A stretch of DNA of 64,000 nt. Origin: Paeniroseomonas aquatica (GTDB lineage: Bacteria > Pseudomonadota > Alphaproteobacteria > Acetobacterales > Acetobacteraceae). The notes below the pieces were generated by a model that worked only from the letters and a program-made list of their open reading frames with translations, did no database searches and was not told the origin of the DNA. Where the stretch lies: assembly GCF_030409335.1 (NCBI RefSeq), contig NZ_JAUFPN010000206.1, positions 1-64,000 of the forward strand, given 5' to 3'. Position 1 is the first letter of the stretch. The number at the start of each line of letters is the position of its first letter. A program made the position numbers and the translations under genes. Below, piece after piece: positions 37,409-46,320 of the stretch.

Positions 37409-37462
37409 ATAGCAATTCGTAACGCAGTATGACCGGCCGGTGGGTTGGGCCATGCCATGGTT

Positions 37463-38239
37463 CTAGCCCTGGCCGGAGGTGGCTAGGCGGCCGGCGACCG
37501 CCGCGCCGATGGCGCGGAGCTCCGGCTCCGGCCGTGCCGCCAGCCGTTCGGCCATGCTGGCGAGGAAGCCGCCCGGGCTGCCCTCGATCGCCTGGCTGAA
37601 CCAGTCCACGGCGGCGGCGACTTCGCCACGCGCCGCGAGCAGGGTGCCGAGGTTGAACTTCCCCCGGAAGTCGCCGGCCTCCGCCGCGCGGCGGTAGAGC
37701 GCCGCGGCTGCCGCCGGGTCGGGCTCGGTCTCCCAGCCCTCCTCGAGGAAGCGGCCGAGGATGTTCAGCGACTTCGCATGGCCCTGGGCCGCAGCCCGGC
37801 GGTACCAGTGCAGGGCCGCGGCCGGATCCGGGCCAGTGCCGGCGCCACGCCAGAGCAGGGCGGCATAATTGTACTGTGCCCAGTCGAGTCCCGCCTCCGC
37901 CGCACGGCGGAAGCATTCGAGGGCGGCGGCGGTATCGACCGGCCCGCCCCAGCCCAGCTCATGGCAGCGACCCAGCAGGTTCAGCCCCGCCATGCTGCCG
38001 GCCTCGGCGGCGCTGCGGAACCAGACCCGGGCGGTGGCAGGGTCGGCCGGCAGGCCGCGGCCGTCGAGCAGGATCTGGCCCAGCAACAGCTGCGCCTCGA
38101 CCATGCCGTACCGGGCCGCGGCGGCGATCCAGTGGGCCGCTTCGGCGGGTTCGCCGTTGAAGGCCGCGACCAGCTCCGCCTGGGTGGCGGCTGCCAGCTG
38201 GTCGAAGGTGACCGGGGGCGGGCGGTGGCGTTGGGACAT
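37463..38239 (-). CDS. Sel1-repeat protein
   Basis: This 258-residue protein is built of about six Sel1-like (TPR-related) repeats, for example AEAQLLLGQILLDGRGLPAD-type units: LLGQILLDGRGLPADPATA, LLGRCHELGWGGPVDTAAA, ILGRFLEEGWETEPDPAAA. Such proteins act as protein-binding scaffolds. In pseudomonads a Sel1 protein (PA4516) is encoded with piuA and piuC, and here it precedes the receptor gene by 112 nt on the same strand. The ATG at 38239 is one of several possible starts; 38299 is in frame. No signal peptide is seen. A Fur-like box lies 166 nt upstream. Confidence 0.82.
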   Translation of the reverse strand: MSQRHRPPPVTFDQLAAATQAELVAAFNGEPAEAAHWIAAAARYGMVEAQLLLGQILLDGRGLPADPATARVWFRSAAEAGSMAGLNLLGRCHELGWGGPVDTAAALECFRRAAEAGLDWAQYNYAALLWRGAGTGPDPAAALHWYRRAAAQGHAKSLNILGRFLEEGWETEPDPAAAAALYRRAAEAGDFRGKFNLGTLLAARGEVAAAVDWFSQAIEGSPGGFLASMAERLAARPEPELRAIGAAVAGRLATSGQG

Positions 38240-38405
38240 GCGGGCCTGGGCCGGTGCGGACCGTGGCGTCGCGCGGATCAGTGGCTGCCGCATCCGCACC
38301 GCCGCCGGGCGGCGATGCGGAGGGCGGGAGGGGGGGCAGGGCGGGGCAGGGGGAGGCTCGGCATGGTCGCAATGATCCCGGCTATGGCAGGCAGCCTAGG
38401 ATTTC

Positions 38406-38420
38406 TGCGAATAACTCGCA
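38406..38420 (-). promoter_or_regulatory. Fur-like box upstream of the Sel1 gene
   Basis: On the minus strand TGCGAGTTATTCGCA is a 7-1-7 palindrome with only one mismatched pair (TGCGAGT and ATTCGCA). The adjoining bases ATAGCA-side are shared with the site at 37394. It probably heads the whole iron locus. Confidence 0.6.
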
Positions 38421-38438
38421 ATAGCAGGACGCATCCCC

Positions 38439-40118
38439 TTACCGAACCCGCCACTCCTCGACCCAAAGCGAGGTCGGGTTCAGGTGCCCGGTCGGCCGCA
38501 CGCCCTCCAGCCAGCGTGGCCAGATATGGGCATCGGCGCGGAACCACAGGGGCAGCTCCGGCAGGTCCTCGGCAAAGAGGGTCTGGAACCGCGACCACAG
38601 CAGGCGGCGCTTGTCGCGGTCGAGTTCCTGCGGCAGGGCTTCCAGCAGCGCGTCCATGGCCGGATTACGATAGCCGCCGTAATTCTGCCCGGACCAGTTG
38701 CGCGCCTCGGTCGGGATCTCCTGGGAATGCAGGGTGGAGCGGGGCACGTTCTCGGGCGCGCTGATCCAGGCGAACAGCGCGGCGCCGGTGAAGCGGCGGC
38801 GCGACAGGGTCTCACCGAACAGCACCCGCGGCGGCTCGTTGCGGATGCGGGCCTCGATGCCGGCCTGCTTCCACATGGCGGCCATCACCTGCTGCACCGA
38901 TTCCCGGGCCCGGTTGCCGGCGGTGGTCATGAATTCGAAGCTCAGCCGCTCGCCGGCGGCATTGCGGCGGATGCCGTCGGGGCCAGGGCGCCAGCCGGCC
39001 GCGTCCAGCAGGGCGCCGGCGCGGGCGGCATCGAAGGGCCAGTCCGGCGCCGCCGGATCATGCATCGGGTCCAGGGGGTTGACCCCGGTCCGGGCGACCA
39101 CCTGCCGGCCCTCGAACAGCCGCGCCACGATCTGCGCCCGGTCGATCGCCAGCAGCATCGCCTGCCGCACCCGGCGGTCGGCCAGCATCGGCGTATCGAG
39201 CCGCAGGTCGAGGTGCTCGTAGATCAGCCCCGGCTTGTACTCGATCCGGAAGCGCTGGCCGCTGCGGCGTTCCAGCGCCGCCGCCTGCTCCACCGGCAGG
39301 CCAAGCTCGCCGGCGATCATGTCGAGCTGCCCGGCCAGCAGCTGCGCTTCCATGGCGGCGGTATTCTCGACCGTACGGATCTGGATGCGGCGGAAGGCCG
39401 GGGCGGCGCCGCGCCAGGCCGCGTTGCGCTCCAGCGTCACCCCCGCGCCGGGCTGCACCGCGGTGATCCGGTAGGGACCGGACCAGAGGGCGGGGTTGGC
39501 GGTCTCGGTGTCGTAGGCGGTGCGGTTGCGGTAGGCACGCGGATCGGCTTCCCAGCGGGCGCGGTCGACATGCGTCGGCAGCGGCTGGAAATCGCCGAGC
39601 GAGGCGAAGTCGAAGGTGACCTTGTCGAAGCGCAGGGTGAAGCTGCGGGCATCCTCGACGATCATCTCATAGGCCGAGCGGAAGAACTCGGCCGGGCCGA
39701 GCCCGGTCGTCGCCTCCCGACCCGCGTCGTAGGCGAAGCGCAGGTCGGCCGTGGTCACCCGCGTGCCGTCGCCCCAGCGGGCATCCTCGCGCAGCCGCCA
39801 GGTGACGCGGAGGCCGGGCTTGCCCTCCGGCGTGGTCTCCCGCACCGCGCCGCCGTTCTCGAGGCTGGGCAGCGTCTCGCAGGTCATGCAGCCGAGCTGC
39901 CAGTCCGGCCCATAGGCGGTGACCGGGCGGCGGGTGAAGCCGAGGACGTAGGATTTCGCCGCCATCGCATCGAAGTTGGGATGGAAGGTGGAGGGGTACT
40001 GGCTGATGCCGATGGTCAGGCTGTCGCGCGGCTGGGCCTGGGCCTGGGCTTGGGCTTGGGCTTGGGCGACGGCCGCCGCCCCGAGCAGCGCGAGGGTCAG
40101 CATGCTGCGGCAATGCAT
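38439..40118 (-). CDS. ABC-type peptide/solute-binding protein (SBP family 5)
   Basis: This 559-residue protein is an extracytoplasmic binding protein of the DppA/OppA type. After the signal segment (MLTLALLGAAAVAQA) comes an unusual run of six Gln-Ala pairs, then TIGISQYPSTFHPNFD, the usual RLREDARWGDGTRVTTADLRF near 145, and late TLFAEDLPELPLWFRADAHIW. It would deliver peptides or similar to an ABC importer, but no permease or ATPase genes are adjacent. A hexanucleotide repeat encodes the Gln-Ala run (see repeat). Alternative start at 40103. Confidence 0.87.
   Translation of the reverse strand: MHCRSMLTLALLGAAAVAQAQAQAQAQAQPRDSLTIGISQYPSTFHPNFDAMAAKSYVLGFTRRPVTAYGPDWQLGCMTCETLPSLENGGAVRETTPEGKPGLRVTWRLREDARWGDGTRVTTADLRFAYDAGREATTGLGPAEFFRSAYEMIVEDARSFTLRFDKVTFDFASLGDFQPLPTHVDRARWEADPRAYRNRTAYDTETANPALWSGPYRITAVQPGAGVTLERNAAWRGAAPAFRRIQIRTVENTAAMEAQLLAGQLDMIAGELGLPVEQAAALERRSGQRFRIEYKPGLIYEHLDLRLDTPMLADRRVRQAMLLAIDRAQIVARLFEGRQVVARTGVNPLDPMHDPAAPDWPFDAARAGALLDAAGWRPGPDGIRRNAAGERLSFEFMTTAGNRARESVQQVMAAMWKQAGIEARIRNEPPRVLFGETLSRRRFTGAALFAWISAPENVPRSTLHSQEIPTEARNWSGQNYGGYRNPAMDALLEALPQELDRDKRRLLWSRFQTLFAEDLPELPLWFRADAHIWPRWLEGVRPTGHLNPTSLWVEEWRVR
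40031..40066 (-). repeat. Hexanucleotide tandem repeat in the signal-peptide region
   Basis: Six consecutive 6-nt units of the type (G/C)CTGGG or CTTGGG, three of them identical, encode Gln-Ala pairs just after the hydrophobic core of the binding protein. Gain or loss of a unit keeps the frame and changes the length of the cleavage region. Confidence 0.75.
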
Positions 40119-40260
40119 CGGGCGACCTCCCATTGCGAGGACCGGGCCTGAGCCGCGCTCCGTCGTCCCTCCGGCACCCCGGCGCACAGGCTCGAGGCCC
40201 GTGCCCGGGTAGACCGATTGTCCAGGCCCGGCGCTCCGCCCGAGGCCGGGCCGTCGGCTG

Positions 40261-40980
40261 CTACTCCATCCCCTTCGGCTTGGCCTCGGCCAAGCTGCCG
40301 ATGCCGCCGTGGGACTGCGACCAGGAGACCGGATTCTCCAGGAATTTGCGCACTTCCTTCAGCGCCTCCTCGGAGAAATACGGCCGCTCCCGGCACACCT
40401 CCAGCACGTCCCACCAGGTGCAGAGGTGATGCAGGTTGAGGTCCATGGCCTTCATCGTCTCGAAGCTGCCGGGGAAGACCCCGTAGTAGAAGACGACGAA
40501 GGTATGGTTGCAGAGCGCGCCCGCATCCCTCAGTGCCTGGGCGAAGGCGATCTTGCTGGCACCGTCGGTGGTGAGGTCCTCGACCAGCAGGGTCTGCTTG
40601 CCCTCCGGCACGTCGCCCTCGATCTGGGCATTGCGGCCGAAGCCCTTGGGCTTCTTCCGGACATAGGCCATGGGCGCCATCATCCGGTCGGCGATCCAGG
40701 CGGCGAAGGGGATGCCCGCGGTCTCGCCGCCGGCCACCGCGTCGATCGTCTCGTAGCCGATGTGCCGGCCGATCTTCTCCACCGCCAGCTCGCAGATGCG
40801 GGCCCGGGCGCGGGGGAAGTAGATGATCTTGCGGCAATCGATGTAGACGGGGCTCTTCCAGCCCGAGGTGAAGGTGTAGGGCTCCTCGGGGCGGAAATTC
40901 ACCGCCTTGATCTCCAGCAGGATGCGCGCCGTCGTCAGCGCGGCGTCCCTGTCCCAATCGGAAGCGTGTTGCATGGCCAT
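40261..40980 (-). CDS. pyrE: Orotate phosphoribosyltransferase
   Basis: This 239-residue PRTase converts orotate and PRPP to OMP in pyrimidine synthesis. The PRPP-binding signature is [13 protein letters not shown] at about 131-143, with the catalytic loop residues in [17 protein letters not shown] near 107-123. It has the extra C-terminal stretch seen in alphaproteobacterial PyrE ([14 protein letters not shown] and beyond). GAGGAA upstream fixes the ATG at 40980. Other pyrimidine genes (pyrB and a pyrC homologue) are 17 kb away. Confidence 0.93.
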   Translation of the reverse strand: MAMQHASDWDRDAALTTARILLEIKAVNFRPEEPYTFTSGWKSPVYIDCRKIIYFPRARARICELAVEKIGRHIGYETIDAVAGGETAGIPFAAWIADRMMAPMAYVRKKPKGFGRNAQIEGDVPEGKQTLLVEDLTTDGASKIAFAQALRDAGALCNHTFVVFYYGVFPGSFETMKAMDLNLHHLCTWWDVLEVCRERPYFSEEALKEVRKFLENPVSWSQSHGGIGSLAEAKPKGME

Positions 40981-41040
40981 GGCGCATTCCTCTGCCGGCG
41001 GCGGTTGGCGCATCCGTAACCGGGGCGCGGCGGCGCGTCC

Positions 41041-41973
41041 ATGACCGAACCGGAGGTTTGGGTGCTGGCCGATCCCCGCGCCGGCACCGCGGCCCAGGCG
41101 TTGGGAATCGCCGAGCGGCTCGGGCTGCCGCACCGGGTGGTGCCCCTGGCCTGGTGTCCGCTGGCCCGGCTGCCCATCCCCTGGCCCAGCCTTGCCGGCC
41201 TGACCGCCGGGACCCGCGCGGCCATGCGGCCGCCCTGGCCCCGGCTGGTTCTCTCGGCCGGGCGTCGCTCCGCCCCGGTCGCACTCTGGCTGGCGGGGCG
41301 GGGCGCCCGCACGGTGCATTGCATGCGCCCCGGCTTCGGCGCGGGCCGCTTCGACCTGCTGGTGCTGGGCCGGCACGACCGGCCCGGGGATGCCGCGAAT
41401 ATCCTGCCCATCCTCGGCGCCTGCCACCGGATGTCGCCGGACCGGCTGGCGGCGGCGCATGCGGCATGGGCGCCGCTCGAGCTGCTGCCCGGCCCGCGCG
41501 TCGCCCTGCTGGTCGGCGGCAAGGTGCGGGCGGAGGGCATGGATCCCGCGACCGCTGCCGCCCTCGGCGCCCGGGTCGCGGGCTTCGCCGGCAGCATCCT
41601 CGCCACTACCAGCCGCCGCACGGGCGGCGCGGCGACCGAGGCGCTCGGCGACGCGCTGGCGGCGCGGCCGCACCGGCTGTTCCGCTGGGGCGATGCCGGC
41701 GGCAACCCCTTCGCCGGCTTCCTCGCCTGGGCGGATGCCGTGGTCGTCACCGGCGACAGCGTCTCCATGCTGTCGGAGGCTCTGGCCACCCGTGCCCCGG
41801 TCTTCATCGCCGACCCCGGTGGCCTCGGCCCGCGGCACCTGCGGCTGCATGCCAGCCTTTATGCCGCCGGCCAGGCCCGGCCGCTGGACCAGGCGCCGGT
41901 ACCCTTCGCCCGGCCGCCGCTGGACGAAGCCGCTCGCGTCGCCGCCGCCATCCTCGCGCGGGGGTGGGCATGA
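41041..41973 (+). CDS. Mitochondrial-fission ELM1-like protein (DUF1022)
   Basis: This 310-residue protein belongs to the DUF1022/ELM1-like family, related to plant ELM1 but with unclear bacterial function; its fold resembles GT-B glycosyltransferases. Characteristic blocks are [21 protein letters not shown] at 8-28, [38 protein letters not shown] and [23 protein letters not shown]. The UDP-sugar-like binding region would be the last block. It is divergent from pyrE and its stop overlaps the msrQ start (ATGA). Confidence 0.85.
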   Translation: MTEPEVWVLADPRAGTAAQALGIAERLGLPHRVVPLAWCPLARLPIPWPSLAGLTAGTRAAMRPPWPRLVLSAGRRSAPVALWLAGRGARTVHCMRPGFGAGRFDLLVLGRHDRPGDAANILPILGACHRMSPDRLAAAHAAWAPLELLPGPRVALLVGGKVRAEGMDPATAAALGARVAGFAGSILATTSRRTGGAATEALGDALAARPHRLFRWGDAGGNPFAGFLAWADAVVVTGDSVSMLSEALATRAPVFIADPGGLGPRHLRLHASLYAAGQARPLDQAPVPFARPPLDEAARVAAAILARGWA

Positions 41974-42974
41974 GCGGGGGTTACCGAAACCCGGCCTGGC
42001 GCGAAGTAAGGGCCATGCTGCAAGCCATCCTCCATGCCGCCTTCCCGCCGATGCCGCGCAATCCCCGCGCCCGGCCGCTGCCCATCCGCTGGCCCTGGCG
42101 CGACCGCGCCGGCCGCGTCTCCGCCCTGCGCGCCGTGGTGCTCGCCCTGGCCCTGGCGCCGGCGCTGATCCTGGCGGGGCAGGGGGTCCTGCAGGAGCTC
42201 GGGCCGGAACCGGCCAAGGCCGCGCTGAAGGAGCTTGGCCTCTGGACCATCCGGCTGCTGCTGGTCACCCTGGCGGTGACGCCGCTGGGGCGCATCCTGG
42301 CCTCGCCGCAGGTGCTGAGCCTGCGGCGGATGCTGGGGCTGACCACCCTCGGCTATGCGCTGCTGCATCTGCTGCTCTATGCCGCCGACCAGAATTTCAT
42401 CCTGCCGCGCATCGCCCTGGAGATCCTGCAGCGCTTCTACCTCACCATCGGCTTCGTAGCCCTCGCCGGGCTGGTAGTGCTCGGCTGGACCTCCACCGAT
42501 GGCTGGATGCGCAAGCTCGGCCGGCGCTGGAAGCGGCTGCATGGCGTCATTTTCGGTCTGGCCGCGCTGGGCGTGTTCCATTTCTTCCTGCAGTCGAAAT
42601 CGCAGCTCTGGGAGGCGATCCTGGCGGCGGGCTTCCTCGCCTGGCTGGTGCTGTGGCGATTGCTGCCGCGGGGCGTCCAGGCGCATCCGGCGGCGCTGCT
42701 GGCGCTGGCCCCGGCCGCCGGCCTTGCCGCCGCCGGCCTCGAGTATGCCTGGTATGCGCTGGCGACCAACCTGCCGGCCCAGCGCATCCTGGCGGCCAAC
42801 CTCGACATCGACTTCGGCCTGCGGCCTGCGGTCTGGGTCGCGGTGGCCGCCGTGGCGATGCCGCTGCTGGCCTTCCCCGGCTGGGTGCGGCTCAGAAATA
42901 GCGGGCGAGGTTCGCCCGGATCCGCTCCAGCACCGGCTGGTGCGGATCGGGCAGCGGGAAGCGCTGGCCGGTGA
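41970..42974 (+). CDS. msrQ: MsrQ-like haem-binding membrane protein
   Basis: This protein of 334 residues is a ferric-reductase-like transmembrane protein of the MsrQ (YedZ) family, the haem-b partner of the methionine-sulfoxide reductase MsrP. It has about six helices; His ligands lie in [20 protein letters not shown] and [13 protein letters not shown]. It is normally encoded with msrP, which is not in this window. The last 27 residues (after WVRLRNS) are read antisense to the 3' end of purC, an 83-nt overlap, and look unlike a natural MsrQ end. The start could be the ATG at 42015, with AAGGG just upstream. Coupled to the ELM1-like gene. Confidence 0.83.
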   Translation: MSGGYRNPAWREVRAMLQAILHAAFPPMPRNPRARPLPIRWPWRDRAGRVSALRAVVLALALAPALILAGQGVLQELGPEPAKAALKELGLWTIRLLLVTLAVTPLGRILASPQVLSLRRMLGLTTLGYALLHLLLYAADQNFILPRIALEILQRFYLTIGFVALAGLVVLGWTSTDGWMRKLGRRWKRLHGVIFGLAALGVFHFFLQSKSQLWEAILAAGFLAWLVLWRLLPRGVQAHPAALLALAPAAGLAAAGLEYAWYALATNLPAQRILAANLDIDFGLRPAVWVAVAAVAMPLLAFPGWVRLRNSGRGSPGSAPAPAGADRAAGSAGR

Positions 42975-43866
42975 TGGCCTCAAAGACGCTGATGTAGATC
43001 CGGGCGGCCTCGAGGTTGATCTCGGCCGGCACCTCCGGGAGGTCGTCCTTGTAGGGGTCGCAGCGGGCGACCACCCAGGTGCGGACGAAATCCTTGTCGA
43101 AGCTCTCGGGCGGCTGGCCGGCGGCGAAGCGCTCCGCATAGCTGGCGGCGAACCAGTAGCGGCTGCTGTCCGGCGTGTGGATCTCGTCCGCCAGCACGAT
43201 GGCGCCGGCCTCATCGAAGCCGAATTCGTATTTGGTATCGACCAGGATCAGGCCGCGCTCGGCGGCGATCTCCCGGCCGCGGGCGAACAGCTTCAGGGCC
43301 AGGGCGCTGACCGCCTCCCATTGCGCCTGCGTCAGCAGCTTGCCGTCGACGATCTGCGCCGGGGTCAGCTCCTCGTCGTGGCCGGCGTCGAAGGCCTTGC
43401 TGGTCGGCGTCAGGATGGTCGCCGGCAGCTTCTGGTTCGGCCGCATGCCATCGGGGAAGCGGTGACCGTACATCTCCCGCCGGCCGGCCTTGTACATGGT
43501 CAGGATGGCGGTGGAGGTGGTCCCCGCCAGGTAGTCCCGCACCACCACCTCGACCGGCATGATGGTCAGCCGCTTGCAGCGCAGCACGCAGGGGTCGGGG
43601 TACTCGAGGACGTGGTTCGGACAGATGTCCCGGGTGCGGTCGAACCAGAAGCGGGCGATCTGGGTCAGCACCTGGCCCTTCAGCGGCACCGCGGTGATGA
43701 TCCGGTCGAAGGCGCTCAGCCGGTCGGTCGCGATGATGATCCGGCTGCCGTCGGCCAGGTCGTAGTTCTCCCGTACCTTGCCGCGGTAGTGATTCGGCAG
43801 CTCCGGGATGGTGGCGTCGCGCAGCACGTGGCCGGCGTAGGGGGCGAGGTCGGCGGTGCTGGTCAT
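42892..43866 (-). CDS. purC: SAICAR synthetase PurC
   Basis: This 324-residue enzyme joins aspartate to CAIR in purine synthesis. It shows [21 protein letters not shown] near 29-49 (Gly/Lys ATP-binding loop), [23 protein letters not shown] near 103, and [20 protein letters not shown] near 207 followed by [12 protein letters not shown]. It is of the longer eukaryote-like class common in alphaproteobacteria. It is separated from the divergent dehydrogenase gene by 100 nt. Confidence 0.93.
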   Translation of the reverse strand: MTSTADLAPYAGHVLRDATIPELPNHYRGKVRENYDLADGSRIIIATDRLSAFDRIITAVPLKGQVLTQIARFWFDRTRDICPNHVLEYPDPCVLRCKRLTIMPVEVVVRDYLAGTTSTAILTMYKAGRREMYGHRFPDGMRPNQKLPATILTPTSKAFDAGHDEELTPAQIVDGKLLTQAQWEAVSALALKLFARGREIAAERGLILVDTKYEFGFDEAGAIVLADEIHTPDSSRYWFAASYAERFAAGQPPESFDKDFVRTWVVARCDPYKDDLPEVPAEINLEAARIYISVFEAITGQRFPLPDPHQPVLERIRANLARYF

Positions 43867-43966
43867 GCGGCTGTCCTGAGCGGAATGTCGCCGTCTTATA
43901 CCGCATGATCGCCCCCGGTTGAGCATGACCCCTCTCTGCGCCATGGTGCCGCCGAGGAGACCCCGC

Positions 43967-45043
43967 ATGAGCACCCGCAAGAAGTACCGCATCGCCGTGA
44001 TCCCGGGCGACGGCATCGGCCAGGAAACCACGCCCGAGGGCCTGCGTGTGCTGGATGCCGCCGCCCGCCGCTTCGGCTTCGACCTGGAGCTGGTGCATTA
44101 TGACTGGTCCTGCGAGGTCTATTCCCGGACCGGCAAGATGATGCCCGACGACGGGCTGGAACAGCTCAGGCAGTCGGACAGCGTCTTCCTCGGTGCGGTC
44201 GGCTGGCCCGGCGTGCCGGACCACGTCTCGCTCTGGGGCCTGCTGATCCCGATCCGCCGGGGGTTCGACCAGTATGTGAACCTCCGCCCCTGCAAGCTGC
44301 TGCCGGGGGCGACCACGCCGCTGGCCAATCGCGGGCCGAAGGACATCGACTTCTACGTGGTGCGGGAAAATACCGAGGGCGAGTACAGCTCGGTGGGCGG
44401 AAGGATGTTCCCGGGGACGGACCGCGAGTTCGTCTCCCAGCAGTCCATCCTGACGCGGATCGGCTGCGACCGGGTGATGAAATACGCCTATGAGCTGGCA
44501 ATGACCCGGCCGCGGCGGAAGCTGACCAGCGCCACCAAGTCGAACGGCATCACCTTCACCATGCCCTACTGGGACGAGCGCTTCGCCGAGATGGGCAAGA
44601 ACTACCCCGGGGTGACGACCGACCAGTTCCACATCGACATCCTCTGCGCCCATTTCGTGCAGCACCCGGATTGGTTCGACGTGGTCGTGGGCTCCAACCT
44701 GTTCGGCGATATCCTGTCGGACCTCGGCCCGGCGGTGGCGGGCTCGATCGGCATTGCAGCCTCGGCCAACATCAACCCGGAGAAGGCCTTCCCCAGCATG
44801 TTCGAGCCGGTGCATGGTTCGGCTCCGGATATCGCGGGTAAGTGGATCGCCAATCCGATCGGCCAGATCTGGTCCGGCGCAATGATGCTGGAGCACCTGG
44901 GGGAAAAGGCGGCGGCGGATGCCATCGTCTCGGGCATCGAAAGAATGCTAAGCGAAGGCGGCCCCCGCACCCGGGACATGGGCGGCCAGGCTGGCACGGT
45001 GGATGTGGGCAAGGCGCTGGCGGAGGCGGTCGGTCGCGCCTAG
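43967..45043 (+). CDS. Tartrate/D-malate dehydrogenase (isopropylmalate dehydrogenase family)
   Basis: This 358-residue beta-decarboxylating dehydrogenase resembles TtuC/DmlA, which oxidise tartrate and D-malate with NAD. Signatures are [20 protein letters not shown] at 8-27, [32 protein letters not shown], and the metal-binding [18 protein letters not shown], then [14 protein letters not shown]. The group's [19 protein letters not shown] block distinguishes it from LeuB and Icd. AGGAGA upstream supports the ATG at 43967. It could be a LeuB relative of other specificity. Confidence 0.87.
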   Translation: MSTRKKYRIAVIPGDGIGQETTPEGLRVLDAAARRFGFDLELVHYDWSCEVYSRTGKMMPDDGLEQLRQSDSVFLGAVGWPGVPDHVSLWGLLIPIRRGFDQYVNLRPCKLLPGATTPLANRGPKDIDFYVVRENTEGEYSSVGGRMFPGTDREFVSQQSILTRIGCDRVMKYAYELAMTRPRRKLTSATKSNGITFTMPYWDERFAEMGKNYPGVTTDQFHIDILCAHFVQHPDWFDVVVGSNLFGDILSDLGPAVAGSIGIAASANINPEKAFPSMFEPVHGSAPDIAGKWIANPIGQIWSGAMMLEHLGEKAAADAIVSGIERMLSEGGPRTRDMGGQAGTVDVGKALAEAVGRA

Positions 45044-45063
45044 CGCAGCATTCGAAAGCCGGT

Positions 45064-45089
45064 GGCGGCGCCGGCAGGAAGGCGCCGCC
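45064..45089. terminator. Hairpin after the dehydrogenase gene
   Basis: GGCGGCGCC and GGCGCCGCC form a perfect 9-bp stem with an 8-nt loop, 20 nt past the stop. There is no T tract. The stem core GGCGCC matches the hairpin after gatB. Confidence 0.45.
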
Positions 45090-45280
45090 GGCGCATCCGG
45101 TCACGACCTCGCGGGTTCTCCGAGGTTCACGAACTGACCTTCCCCTTGCCAGGCGGCGGGGTTCCCTGATCTACAGGGATATCCCGGCAGCGCGGCAATG
45201 AGGCGGAATTGCAACGAACCGGAACAAAGGGGCGAACGACCCTTGAAGGACCGGTCCGGCCCCGTTAGCATGGCCTTCTG

Positions 45281-45308
45281 TTGCGAGTGGTTCTTAATTG
45301 GCTCGCAA
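45281..45308 (+). promoter_or_regulatory. Fur-like box and inverted repeat before the 82-residue gene
   Basis: TGCGAGTGGTTCTTA (45282-45296) matches the two Fur-like boxes of the iron locus at 12 of 15 positions of the 37394 copy. A second half CTCGCAA (45302-45308) makes a 7-bp inverted repeat with TTGCGAG. It ends about 15 nt before the ATG at 45324, close enough to block transcription. Confidence 0.5.
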
Positions 45309-45323
45309 TCGGAGGATCGCCGG

Positions 45324-45572
45324 ATGGGTCGCATTGACCTCGACTTCAGCATTATTGGCCGTCGCTGTGAACGCGCGGTGGTGACCGCCTACCGGGAGCT
45401 GCGCGAAACCGGCAACGACGACCTGTCGTCCTTCCGTGCCTGCACCACCCTCTATCGCGTGCATCATCCGGAAGCCTCGGTGCAGGAAGCCCGCCGGTTG
45501 GTGGCCGAATGGATCGACCATCATGTCGTCCGCGGCGACAACGGTCCTACCGACGGCTGCGACTGCGACTGA
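45324..45572 (+). CDS. 82-residue Cys-containing hypothetical protein, possibly iron-regulated
   Basis: This small protein has no recognised family. It starts MGRIDLDFSIIGRRCERA, contains RACTTLYRVHHPEA, and ends GCDCD, so it has four Cys (two in a C-terminal CxC) and a His-His pair. It looks cytosolic and helical. GGAGG 8 nt before the ATG makes translation very likely. The Fur-like motif just upstream suggests iron control, and the CxC end could bind metal. Whether it helps handle iron or zinc cannot be told. It is convergent with the racemase gene (3-nt gap). Confidence 0.7.
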   Translation: MGRIDLDFSIIGRRCERAVVTAYRELRETGNDDLSSFRACTTLYRVHHPEASVQEARRLVAEWIDHHVVRGDNGPTDGCDCD

Positions 45573-45575
45573 GCC

Positions 45576-46280
45576 TCAGCAAGACGGGCTCCGCGCCCAG
45601 CCGATCGCGGCGCGCGCCAGGGCATCGATGCTATCCGCCACCGGAAAGGGCAAAGCCGGTCCGGCCGCCATCCCCAGCGGGATCTCGGTGCAGCCCAGCA
45701 CCACCGCCCGGGCCCCCCGCATCACCAGCCGCTGCGCCACCTCGGCCAAAGGCGCGTAAGCCTCCGCCACCCGGTTGGCCTTCACCAGCGCAATGGCCGG
45801 GGTGACCTGCTGCGCCATCTCCGTCGCATCCGGCATCAGGCAGGACCAGCCACGGCCTTCGAGTCCCTGCTGGTAGAGCCGCATCGCCAGGGTCGCCGCC
45901 GTGCCCATGACGCCGATCGGGCCGGCAGCGACGCCGAGCCGGATCAATTCCGCCGCGGTGGCGTCGACGATATGCAGAATCGGCCGGTCCGTCGCCGCCT
46001 GCATGGCGGCATGCCAGCCATGGGCGGTGTTGCAGGGGATGGCGATGGCGCCGCACCCTGCGGCCTTCAGGCCGGCGATGCCGCGCAGCAGCATCGGCAA
46101 GGGATCCTCGCCCCCTGCGAGGCGGGCGGCGGTGCGGTCCGGTACCCGCGGGTCCGACCAGAGCACCGACGGAATATGGTCCTGGTCCCGATCGGCGGGT
46201 GTCAGCAGCGTGAGTCGCAGCATGAAATGGGCACTGGCCAATGGCCCCATGCCGCCCAGCACACCCAGGATCTTGCTCAC
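45576..46280 (-). CDS. Aspartate/glutamate-type racemase
   Basis: This 234-residue protein is in the Asp/Glu/hydantoin racemase superfamily. It begins SKILGVLGGMGPLAS, with the two catalytic Cys at 83 (AIPCNTAHGW) and 197 (VLGCTEIPL), which swap protons on the substrate alpha-carbon. RxxxRLGV-type contacts and the tail PVADSIDALARAAI fit aspartate-racemase relatives. The start is the GTG at 46280, judged from the conserved N terminus. It is followed 40 nt upstream by an orphan gene on the same strand. Confidence 0.87.
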   Translation of the reverse strand: MSKILGVLGGMGPLASAHFMLRLTLLTPADRDQDHIPSVLWSDPRVPDRTAARLAGGEDPLPMLLRGIAGLKAAGCGAIAIPCNTAHGWHAAMQAATDRPILHIVDATAAELIRLGVAAGPIGVMGTAATLAMRLYQQGLEGRGWSCLMPDATEMAQQVTPAIALVKANRVAEAYAPLAEVAQRLVMRGARAVVLGCTEIPLGMAAGPALPFPVADSIDALARAAIGWARSPSC

Positions 46281-46320
46281 GCGCCCGCCATTCCCGTCCG
46301 TCGGGCGGCAGTCTGCCTGA

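Noticed and set aside
40031-40066. Possible CRISPR-like array
   Set aside because: Units are only 6 nt without spacers, so it is a microsatellite inside a gene.
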